Positions 57,046 to 64,000 of a stretch of DNA of 64,000 nt are shown in pieces; positions within the stretch are counted from its first letter, which is position 1; each line of letters starts with the position of its first letter. The DNA lies in NCBI RefSeq assembly GCF_034344865.1, contig NZ_CP133774.1:2790001-2854000 (forward strand), given 5' to 3'. The translations under genes and the position numbers were made by a program. The DNA comes from Pseudomonas sp. 10S4. GTDB taxonomy: Bacteria; Pseudomonadota; Gammaproteobacteria; Pseudomonadales; Pseudomonadaceae. The notes under the pieces were generated by a model that was given only the letters and a program-made list of their open reading frames with translations, was not told the origin of the DNA and did no database searches.

Positions 57046-57432
57046 TCAGGTCGGAAATCGGCTGATATTTTCTTCCCATCTGCGGCCGTCAAATGGCACG
57101 ACGTTGAACGAGTGAGTGTCGTGCAATTCGAGGCACCGCACGTTGACGCTGAAGTCTTCCGGATGCGAACGCGGTCGATAAAATGGCTTTACGCCACAGA
57201 TTCGACAAAAGGTGTGCTGTGCGACCTTCGTGTTGAACCGATAGGTCGTCAACACATCATGTCCCTCGATCAGTTGAAAATCCTCCGCGCGGACGGGCAA
57301 ATGAAGAAAACCCGAGGCGAAACAGATTGAGCAATTGCATTCGATGGCGGTCGATTCAGTCGCAATCCGAATCCGAAACTGAACGGCGCCACAATGGCAC
57401 TGCCCATCGATGTCTCTGAAGTGTTGAACCAT
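57046..57432 (-). CDS. GFA-family protein (glutathione-dependent formaldehyde-activating type)
   Basis: A 128-residue zinc protein starting MVQHFRDIDGQCHCGAVQF (a start at 57477 is also open). Zinc cysteines lie in GQCHCGAV, ECNCSICF and FCRICGVKPF. The family was named for speeding formaldehyde binding to glutathione; the catalytic claim has been disputed. It lies between the PLP enzyme and the hydrolase. Confidence 0.82.
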   Translation of the reverse strand: MVQHFRDIDGQCHCGAVQFRIRIATESTAIECNCSICFASGFLHLPVRAEDFQLIEGHDVLTTYRFNTKVAQHTFCRICGVKPFYRPRSHPEDFSVNVRCLELHDTHSFNVVPFDGRRWEENISRFPT

Positions 57433-57494
57433 GTTCCTCTCCGAGGCGCGGTTACCTTCCAGTGGTAGATGCGTCATGCACTGACGTCTCTTAT

Positions 57495-58641
57495 TTAGTT
57501 AAGTGCAGTGGCGAGATCGATAAGGAGCGTATCCACATCCTCTAATCCGACGCTCATGCGCAGGCCCATTCGAACTCCGCCCTCTGGGCCCGTGAGCGTC
57601 GCGGGGCAAATAACCGATTCGTACCCCCCACCCCCAACCTCGTCCGATTACGGACACCCTGTCGATGAATCGTTGAAGAGCATCCGTATGACCACCTTTC
57701 AGCGTGAAGGTAAACACTCCACCAGCCCCCGAAAACTGCGCTTTCCACGCAGCATGATTGCGGTCTGATGGTAGGGCTGGATAGAAAACGCTCTCAACCG
57801 CGGGGTGTTTCGAGAGCCAGGCACAAATCCGACTTGCCGATTCGTAGTGGCGATTCATTCGAACGGCGAGGGTGCGCAGGCCTCGCAGGGCGAGATTGGC
57901 ATCATCTGCGCCCACAGCCTGACCGAGAAGGCGTGCGGTATCACGTGTTCGCTCGAAGGTCGGCACATCGGCGAAAACCGCAGCTCCCATGACAGAATCG
58001 GAATGTCCGCTGATATATTTCGACGTGCTATGGATGACGACACTCGCGCCGTGCTTCAGAGGATTGAAAAAGTATGGCGTCGCCCAAGTGTTATCGACAA
58101 CAACAGGGACCCGGCCAGCATAGGCCGTCAACTCGCGCAGGTTGCAGACATCGAACGTCACAGATCCAGGAAGATCGAGATAAATCAAACTGACGTTGTC
58201 GGTAAGCGTTTGACGAAGTTCGGAAAGTAGATCAAGCGAGAAATATTCGACCTCGATTCCAAGCGGGCTCAACATCTGTTCGCAGAACTTTCGGGTCGCA
58301 GCATACGACGACTGCGCGACCAGAACTCTTGAACCGGGGCGTGCCAGCGCTATAAGAGTCGTTGTTATTGCGCCGAGGCCCGAACACATGGCGAGAGCAC
58401 CAACACCATACTCGATCTCTGCCATTGCTTCGCAAAAGGCATCAGTGGTTGGTGTTGCCCATCTTCCGTAATGATAGGGGGCGGCACCCGGCGCCATTTC
58501 GGAGTAGGAATCAAACAAAACGGTGGAGCCCCGATACACAGGTGGATTGACGAAGCCCATCTTCATCCAGTTACGGCGTCCCGCCTCAATAAGACGAGTC
58601 TCTGGCGCTACTTGCTGCGCGTGGTCAATTTTATTTGTCAT
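57495..58641 (-). CDS. Cys/Met metabolism PLP enzyme (MetC/cystathionine lyase type), one frame break
   Basis: Fold type I PLP enzyme of the trans-sulfuration family that performs beta/gamma elimination or replacement. The ATG at 58641 follows AGGAGGCGTGAAC. Conserved parts are MGFVNPPVYRGSTVLFDS, DNTWATPYFFNPL and the PLP-lysine segment HSTSKYISGHSDSVMG (Lys about residue 210). A lost C in the C-run 57624-57629 shifts the last 45 codons; repair restores GGYESVICPATLTGPEGG and stop 57495-57497. Its start overlaps the MFS stop by 11 bp. Closest by eye to MetC-type lyases; the real substrate is unknown. Confidence 0.82.
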
Positions 58642-59848
58642 GTTCACGCCTCCTGAAACAAAACAACCCGATCATGCTGACAATGGCGAACATGAACCAA
58701 CCCAAGCTGATCGGCGTCCATTGAGCACTTATGCTGCCCAGATAGTTCCCCAATGCCCCGCCAATCGCCCAAGAGACTGCGGACGCTCCGAAATAACTTC
58801 CAGCGTTGCTCTCGGTTGTTAATTCTGCGAGAGCAATGTTCGACGCGGGCAAGATGAGGCTTTCGCCGAATGTGAAAATCAAGGCTATGACAACGAGGAA
58901 GACCATCGACTGCTGCGAGCTCCATTCGCGCAAGAATATGAGTGCCGCCAGTGCGAAACAGGCGAGCAGCGCGAGATGACCGATTGACATTAACGATCGC
59001 CACTTCGCTCGTTGAAACCATTGCATCCCTAAAAGTGCGGTCAAAACACCGAACAAAGCATTCGCGATGTAGAACGGTCGAACACCGTTATACCCTGATG
59101 GTCCTTGAGCGAAAGTCAGCGGGATGAACACATAAATTTGCGTGTAAACAGCCCAGAACGGGATAAGAGCGATGCAGAGTTTTAGAAATTTCCTGTCGCG
59201 GAAAGCTCCAAAAAGCGCAGACGCGACACGCTTGGGTCTTTCAATTACGCGCGTTCGTACAGCCGCAAACGGTGCCACCAAAGTCAATACAGCGAATACA
59301 TAACCGCTCACTTCAAACGGAAAAGCTCCGCTATGGGCAGGTAGCAAGAACAGTACCGTTGGCCCGACCAGCGCACCCAGGTTAAGTACAAGATTATTCA
59401 AAACGAATACACGCGAACGAATGCTTGCTTTAAGGGTGCCGAACACTGAGTACGCTGTCGTTTCGTAGAGCGCTGCGCCGAGTCCATTCAAGAACGCACA
59501 CGCGACCAATGAAGGGAAATCGAGAACATGGCCCAGGCCGAAGAATCCCGCAGCACGACACGCCAGACCCAATGAAGCTAAAACCCTGCTATTGAAGCGG
59601 TCGGTAGCGGATCCGAGAATAAGCGGCAACAGCCGACTGGACAGCAGACTCACCGTGAGCACGTACGCGACGTCGCCGGCGCTCAGATGTCGCTCGATGC
59701 TCAGAAAGGTCGCCAGCAGCGGAAAAGACCCGAACACCGAGAGATTAACGAGGAACTGCAGAAATAGCAGGACCATTGTTGCTAAGCCGACGCCACCCGT
59801 TAATCGGTCAAAAAGCGGCAAGACAGGGCGTATCTTCATTGATGTCAT
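58631..59848 (-). CDS. MFS transporter
   Basis: An inner-membrane transporter of about 405 residues with about 12 membrane segments, start MTSMKIRPVLPLFDRLTGG at 59848, 4 bp past the peptide-ligase stop. The A-loop region (SSRLLPLILGSATDRFNSR) has the family shape. In operon with a ligase and oxidase it is probably an exporter for the product. Specificity unknown. Confidence 0.85.
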   Translation of the reverse strand: MTSMKIRPVLPLFDRLTGGVGLATMVLLFLQFLVNLSVFGSFPLLATFLSIERHLSAGDVAYVLTVSLLSSRLLPLILGSATDRFNSRVLASLGLACRAAGFFGLGHVLDFPSLVACAFLNGLGAALYETTAYSVFGTLKASIRSRVFVLNNLVLNLGALVGPTVLFLLPAHSGAFPFEVSGYVFAVLTLVAPFAAVRTRVIERPKRVASALFGAFRDRKFLKLCIALIPFWAVYTQIYVFIPLTFAQGPSGYNGVRPFYIANALFGVLTALLGMQWFQRAKWRSLMSIGHLALLACFALAALIFLREWSSQQSMVFLVVIALIFTFGESLILPASNIALAELTTESNAGSYFGASAVSWAIGGALGNYLGSISAQWTPISLGWFMFAIVSMIGLFCFRRREHDK

Positions 59849-59852
59849 AGAG

Positions 59853-61223
59853 TCACTCGCAGACCGACTCTTCGATTGGGCTGGGTGCGAGCGCATCAAG
59901 GAATCCCCGCTCCATGGAAAACGCCTCGTTTTCGTCTCGAGCATAAGTCATGTACTCGATGGTGCCAGTGCCGCCGAGGTCTTCGGTAAGGACAACCACG
60001 CCAGCGCGTTCCCGCCGGTGTGTCATGGCGTTGGCAGCAGCAAGCGCTGCGTCAAGGTCATTCACAGGTACGCGATTGCGGGTTAACACCGTATGAGTGC
60101 GCAGGTAATCCTCGCCCGCAAGCTTTCGCAGCACACCATCAAGATGACTGCAGCCCCCGAGACGACCGTTTATTTCGGTGAACACTAGCGCTCCCTCGTC
60201 GGTCACGATGGCGTCGAAGTTAACGCGCCCGATATAGCCGAGGCTTCTTGTTATCTCTGCCAACACATCACACTGGCGGTGAAACTCATTCAGCGCGTAA
60301 CCGTGCGGCTGGCATGGGATCTGAAATCCAGTCCACATCACCATGCCGTTGCCGCGTTTGTCTCCAGATGCGTCCATGCGAAGGTCCCCGAAGCTAATGC
60401 GCCTGGAACCCGCGGCCATGATGTCGTACTCGGAATAGAGAACCGTCGAGCTCCGATAAAACTGCTCGACGACCACCTGACAGTTGCCGGCCGTATCCGT
60501 CTGCCGTTCCCACATCGCCTGGGAGAACGCGTCCGTCAGGTCGGCGATCCCTGCAAGCGCGTAGACTTGATGGACGCCCGGATAGACATCTCTTTTCTCG
60601 AGCGTCACCGCAATATTGCCATCGCCACCGGCATTGACGTCCTGTTTGACTATGACGCTCGCATGTCTTGAAAGCATCTCGCGCAGTACAAGGTGCAACT
60701 CACGCGCAGTGCGACACACAAAGCCTTCGGCGCAGTTGACTCGGCCAGCGCACAGCGCGCGAAACACGGCTTTGCGATTTAGAAGTTCGGCCCCGGCCTG
60801 CGCCATGAAGTTCGGCGTTCCAGTCGATTGGCCGATACGTAACTCTTCGCACAATATCCCAATCGATGACGTGTAAAAGTACGGGAGAACCTCCCAATCG
60901 CCTGCGCCGACACCGGCGGCTTTTAGCGTAGACAACATGACTTCGCTTAATAGCACGTCAGAGGTAAGCACCACGGGTGTCACCAAATCCATCGCCGGAG
61001 AAATAACCTGCGAAGGCAACAGTTTTCGGCCAATCGTCTCAGCTACATACGCCATCATGGGCTCCGAAACCAAGGAGGGCAGGACCGCAATGTCCTGTTC
61101 GCCGAGTTGCCATACGAGTCGTCTTGCTGCGATCGCAGAAACTTGCCTCAGCGGCAGTGTTGCCCGATTCGTGTCTCCGATCATTGCTTCGTTATCGACG
61201 TTTCCAACGATAAGTTTGCGCAT
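59853..61223 (-). CDS. Pre-ATP-grasp peptide ligase (PGM1-like)
   Basis: ATP-dependent carboxylate-amine ligase. The 456-residue protein starts MRKLIVGNVDNEAMIGDT, the motif of pre-ATP-grasp/PGM1-type enzymes. It then has the ATP-grasp core with the lysine-glycine loop SVIVKQDVNAGGDGNIAV (about residues 188-205) and the magnesium site FTEINGRLGG (about 358-367). Family members such as the pheganomycin ligase join amino acids or peptides. In this cluster it would join the oxidised amino acid to a partner; identity is unknown. Confidence 0.8.
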   Translation of the reverse strand: MRKLIVGNVDNEAMIGDTNRATLPLRQVSAIAARRLVWQLGEQDIAVLPSLVSEPMMAYVAETIGRKLLPSQVISPAMDLVTPVVLTSDVLLSEVMLSTLKAAGVGAGDWEVLPYFYTSSIGILCEELRIGQSTGTPNFMAQAGAELLNRKAVFRALCAGRVNCAEGFVCRTARELHLVLREMLSRHASVIVKQDVNAGGDGNIAVTLEKRDVYPGVHQVYALAGIADLTDAFSQAMWERQTDTAGNCQVVVEQFYRSSTVLYSEYDIMAAGSRRISFGDLRMDASGDKRGNGMVMWTGFQIPCQPHGYALNEFHRQCDVLAEITRSLGYIGRVNFDAIVTDEGALVFTEINGRLGGCSHLDGVLRKLAGEDYLRTHTVLTRNRVPVNDLDAALAAANAMTHRRERAGVVVLTEDLGGTGTIEYMTYARDENEAFSMERGFLDALAPSPIEESVCE

Positions 61224-61242
61224 AGGTTTCTCTAGTGAGTGA

Positions 61243-62157
61243 TCATTTGTGACGCATGAGAGAACGGATCAGATTCAGGTGCCATCTTGCATAAGAGCGC
61301 TCTCGGTATACGGCTTGCCCCATCTCTTCTAATGCGATTGTTTCAAGCAGTGATGAAGGCGCGGCAGGGTATCGATGATGTTCCGCATGAAAGTTGGCGT
61401 TCCACATAAGGTAGCGCACAACCCAATTGCTCGTTATTGTTCTTGCGCAGAGATAGCGCGGAACGGTGGCGCTGCAACCATAGTGCTCAGGTAACCCAAT
61501 AAATATAATCCAGAAATAAGCGACGGCAAGAGGTGCCAGATACAAAGAAAGCGTGTTTTTCGGAAATAGGGTCAGAAGCACTAAAACAACAACAATCCAT
61601 AGCGTAATGCCCCATGCCTCTCGACGTGCCAAAGACATTCTCTTTCGTCCCCTCATATATGCCGGGAATTTGAAGAAAATAATCTCTACATCCAGGCGTA
61701 TCTGGGAGATTAAAAAAGAACATCCTGAGAGCGTAAAAAAGTAACTGGATACTGAATTAAACTCCCCGCTCGACTCAGTATCATTACTTGTGCCCAGGTA
61801 CTGATGGTGCTTAAGGTGCTTGTCGGTATAGGCTGTGTAATTTATAAGTAATATACCAGCAGCGATCGAGCCGATAAGATAATTAGTATGCTTGCTTTTA
61901 AAAATATTCTGATGCAGGCATTCATGGGCCAGATTTAGAAAGCCAGCCAATATGAAACCCATTGCCATAACTATGCATGGTTTTTCAAGGAGCGATAAGT
62001 CTTGAAGCATTAAAGCGCCAAGGGCGCAATAGATCGATAGGATGATGAGTATTTTTAGCGGAAACTTGATGTTGCTCGCATGAGACCGGCCCGAACGGTA
62101 TTTTTTTATTGCATCAGTAACGAGATCTGAATGCATGCCGCCGAGTCGGCTAGTCAT
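61243..62157 (-). CDS. Membrane fatty-acid-desaturase-like di-iron enzyme
   Basis: Membrane non-haem di-iron desaturase/hydroxylase superfamily. The 304-residue protein (ATG 62157 overlapping the previous stop) has four or more membrane helices and the three histidine motifs HECLHQ (HxxxH), HLKHH (HxxHH) and HAEHH (HxxHH). The gene is noticeably AT-richer than the housekeeping genes. Substrate not known: a lipid chain or, given the context, an amino acid derivative. Confidence 0.85.
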   Translation of the reverse strand: MTSRLGGMHSDLVTDAIKKYRSGRSHASNIKFPLKILIILSIYCALGALMLQDLSLLEKPCIVMAMGFILAGFLNLAHECLHQNIFKSKHTNYLIGSIAAGILLINYTAYTDKHLKHHQYLGTSNDTESSGEFNSVSSYFFTLSGCSFLISQIRLDVEIIFFKFPAYMRGRKRMSLARREAWGITLWIVVVLVLLTLFPKNTLSLYLAPLAVAYFWIIFIGLPEHYGCSATVPRYLCARTITSNWVVRYLMWNANFHAEHHRYPAAPSSLLETIALEEMGQAVYRERSYARWHLNLIRSLMRHK

Positions 62158-62915
62158 TGAGAAAGTTCCGTCAGCGCCGCACACCAGTTGATGTTTTCCT
62201 GCATTGCCTTTAGCGAATCGCTAACGAACTGGGCCTCGTCTTCAGGGCTCACCAGAAGGTCCACCATTTGTCGTGTCATGGCAACGTGATATGCCTCGGC
62301 AGGGTCGTCACCACCTACATGGCACTCGAAATACTTGAGCTGATTACGATCAACGCCATAGCTGGAACTGACCGCATCCCAAAGCGCGGAGATCATCGTA
62401 TTGGCATGCATTTCGAACGAAACCATGTAGGCACAGCGCGTCACCGCCGATAAGGACGCAAGCCCCTCAAACAGATTAGTCAGGTAGGAGCCGGTAGGGT
62501 CGCCAAATTCCGGTGATACAGGCTTACCCGTTAGCTTCTCAATATCGGTCTTTAATAGATTGGCGTGAAACCATTTTTCAGTATCGAGAATTTTGCTTAA
62601 ACCAGGCTTGCCGTAGCGATCCATAACATAGGCTCCGCCTGTCTCGTCCCAACTTAGAAAGTTACCGACCACGCTGGTGATCTCGAGACTTCGAGGCACC
62701 TCATAATTGCTCTTTATCGCCGTGAGTATTGAGTTTGCCTGCGAGCCTGCCTGGAGGTACGGAAAGGCCTGAGACATGGCCAGATAATGAGGAAGGATCT
62801 CATTGACCTGTCTCTCGGTATGAACACTTCGAAACGGATGATCGTCAAGCAGATAGCGAACGTTGGCTTGCGCTTCGTCTATTACGGATACCGAGAACTC
62901 ATCTTGAATGCACAT
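62154..62915 (-). CDS. Iron-containing haem-oxygenase-like oxidase (HDO family)
   Basis: Soluble helical protein of 253 residues, first gene of the cluster, ATG after GGGAGGGTGTT. It has the haem-oxygenase-like (TenA-like) di-iron oxidase look: DETGGAY (Glu91), SFEMHANTM (Glu168, His170), and YFECHVGGDDPAEAYH (His199, Asp203/204, His210), candidates for iron ligands. Relatives include BesC, which breaks a lysine-derived C-C bond, UndA and SznF. The spacing of the last motif differs from SznF/BesC, so the exact chemistry is open. Confidence 0.78.
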   Translation of the reverse strand: MCIQDEFSVSVIDEAQANVRYLLDDHPFRSVHTERQVNEILPHYLAMSQAFPYLQAGSQANSILTAIKSNYEVPRSLEITSVVGNFLSWDETGGAYVMDRYGKPGLSKILDTEKWFHANLLKTDIEKLTGKPVSPEFGDPTGSYLTNLFEGLASLSAVTRCAYMVSFEMHANTMISALWDAVSSSYGVDRNQLKYFECHVGGDDPAEAYHVAMTRQMVDLLVSPEDEAQFVSDSLKAMQENINWCAALTELSQ

Positions 62916-63012
62916 AACACCCTCCCATCTTAATGTTTTTCAGGGGCAGTCACCAAAGCCGTTACTCTGAACCTGGCGAGTGACTTTAAGAAAAAACGAA
63001 ACGCATGAGGTT

Positions 63013-63031
63013 CTTCGAAAAAGATTCGAAG
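63013..63031. promoter_or_regulatory. Inverted repeat, possible operator
   Basis: CTTCGAA and TTCGAAG separated by AAAGA, about 100 bp upstream of the oxidase start. The regulator is unknown. Confidence 0.35.
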
Positions 63032-63159
63032 ACTGATACTGCACAACATGGATCACCACATCAAGGCATCGATCGCCAGCCCCATCTCAACATAGAAAGA
63101 GCTCCGTTACAGTGAGCGTCATCGTCTTGCCTGGCACTAAGTTAATGCTTGGGGCCGAT

Positions 63160-63173
63160 TTGATTTAAATCAT
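63160..63173. promoter_or_regulatory. ANR/FNR-like box
   Basis: TTGATTTAAATCAT differs from the consensus TTGAT-N4-ATCAA in one position. It is about 250 bp before the cluster start; oxygen-dependent control of oxygen-using enzymes would make sense, but a chance match is possible. Confidence 0.35.
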
Positions 63174-63365
63174 CAGCCGATGTGCTTGCAGTCACGGCTC
63201 TAAAATAGCTAATAAGTCATGTGTGACGGCTGTTGAAATTACCAGGCACTTCGGCGTCGCCCAGAGTGCCTGGCGTATGATTTAGAAGATCAACTGTTTT
63301 AGTGCAGCAGAAAGTTGTATTGTTTCAAGCGCTTAAACGGTCTAAAGCAAAAACCGTTCCGAACA

Positions 63366-63936
63366 TCACTTGCCAGCAAACCGTTTTATAATCATTCGCA
63401 GGTTTGGTAGAGCGAACAGCGTGGTCAACTGAGGAGTGGCCTTCATCAACCCTCGTAACTTCACTTTCAAATTAGCAAACTGCCGCTTGATCCCCCGGAA
63501 CGGATGCTCAACCTTGACTTGCTTCGGTGCTTTGCAATATCGATCTTGCGCTCGGCCCTGTAGTACAGCCCGCGTTATTACAACTTGGATAGGTACTGTT
63601 ACGAGCGGCGATCTGCCAAATTGCTTTATGAATTTCGTGCTCTTCGACACCGGTGTGTCCGAGGTCTTTGTACACGGCGAATTCTTCACCTGGCAGCAAA
63701 TCGGTGACCTGTGTGACGTCGGTAATGGTGGTGCCCTGTCTTTCATCCGACTCGTGGGGGGCTTGGACCAGGTGGTGACGGTGCATTTCAGCACCTCTGG
63801 GGACTTGTTCGGAGAGTCCCGAAAACCGTCGATATGATCCCAATTGAATTGTCAGATGACGATGCAATTTGCCTCGCGCAATACCGGTCTCGCGTCTCGT
63901 GAAGAGAATCGCAGTTATTTCGAGGCATGAAATCAT
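63366..63936 (-). pseudogene. Decayed IS5-family transposase (C-terminal part)
   Basis: Two overlapping frames give fragments of an IS5-type DDE transposase: TDVTQVTDLLPGEEFAVYKD, then HKAIWQIAARNSTY in one frame, and KVEHPFRGIKRQFANLKVKL with LRGLMKATPQLTTLFAL in the other. The DDE aspartate (KDLGHTG) and glutamate (VEHPF) segments are recognisable. The frames shift against each other near 63540, so the gene is broken; the N-terminal part is missing or lies beyond the window. Confidence 0.78.
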
Positions 63937-64000
63937 TTGAAATACACTCCTCCTTGTGTTGTTCGGTCGGATATGATTTTCCGTATCATTGGATCCAATA

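Larger units (their letters stand above)
62916..63365. other. Promoter region of the accessory cluster
   Basis: A 450-bp gap between the cluster start and the transposase remnant. It has an inverted repeat CTTCGAA-5-TTCGAAG (63013-63031) and a palindrome inside an ANR/FNR-like box (63160-63173). No ORF is convincing. Confidence 0.5.

Noticed and set aside
56223..62915. A BesD-like halogenase in the accessory operon
   Set aside because: None of the seven proteins has the features of a 2-oxoglutarate halogenase, so the operon is not a simple copy of Bes.
61243..62915. UndA/UndB-type hydrocarbon (1-alkene) system
   Set aside because: The two oxygenase folds fit, but the ligase, PLP enzyme and hydrolase in the same operon are not explained by fatty-acid decarboxylation; kept only as an alternative.
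63366..63936. An intact IS element
   Set aside because: The transposase frames are broken and no inverted terminal repeats could be recognised in the available sequence.

Overview
The window is a chromosomal segment of a Pseudomonas, most likely from the P. fluorescens complex. The evidence is the housekeeping order dnaJ-dapB-carAB-greA-yhbY-rlmE-ftsH-folP-glmM-tpiA-secG-tRNA-rimP-nusA-infB-rbfA-truB-rpsO-pnp, the near-identity of the encoded proteins to the Pseudomonas forms, high GC, and many REP doublets of the GAGCGGGCTTGCTCGCGA type scattered between genes.

Layout. 1-23.2 kb is the core block of protein folding, lysine and pyrimidine/arginine synthesis, cell-envelope precursors, secretion, and transcription/translation, with tRNA-Leu(GAG), initiator tRNA-Met and tRNA-Thr(CGT). 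23.4-32.2 kb holds a repeat-rich coiled-coil exported protein, a small acidic protein, nadC, a DUF1631 protein, ampDE and a chemoreceptor. 32.3-40 kb is a TatD-family hydrolase followed by the fructose regulon (fruR divergent from fruBKA, with two FruR-like operators). 40.1-48.5 kb holds a Tat-exported PhoD-type phosphatase and an iron module (PepSY/flavoreductase fusion, TonB-dependent receptor PiuA, dioxygenase PiuC, Sel1 protein). 48.5-50.7 kb is a two-gene alpha-xenorhabdolysin type binary toxin (xaxA-xaxB) inserted beside speC. 52.4-55.8 kb is an OpuC-type osmoprotectant ABC transporter.

The most unusual region is 56.2-62.9 kb: seven tightly packed or overlapping minus-strand genes. In transcription order these are a haem-oxygenase-like di-iron oxidase, a membrane desaturase, a pre-ATP-grasp peptide ligase, an MFS exporter, a Cys/Met-metabolism PLP enzyme, a GFA-family (formaldehyde/glutathione) protein and a class I amidotransferase-like gamma-glutamyl hydrolase. 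It is flanked by a decayed IS5-family transposase at the right end of the window. The enzyme set recalls the Bes pathway for terminal-alkyne amino acids, with a membrane desaturase where Bes has a halogenase, and I propose it makes an unusual, possibly unsaturated, amino acid or a gamma-glutamyl/dipeptide form of it. This is inference; product and substrate are unknown.

A caution for every user: single- or two-base indels break many reading frames here, including genes that must work (carB five times, infB twice, pnp, nadC, fruB). They are best read as sequence or assembly errors, and genes are given with the frame repaired across them.
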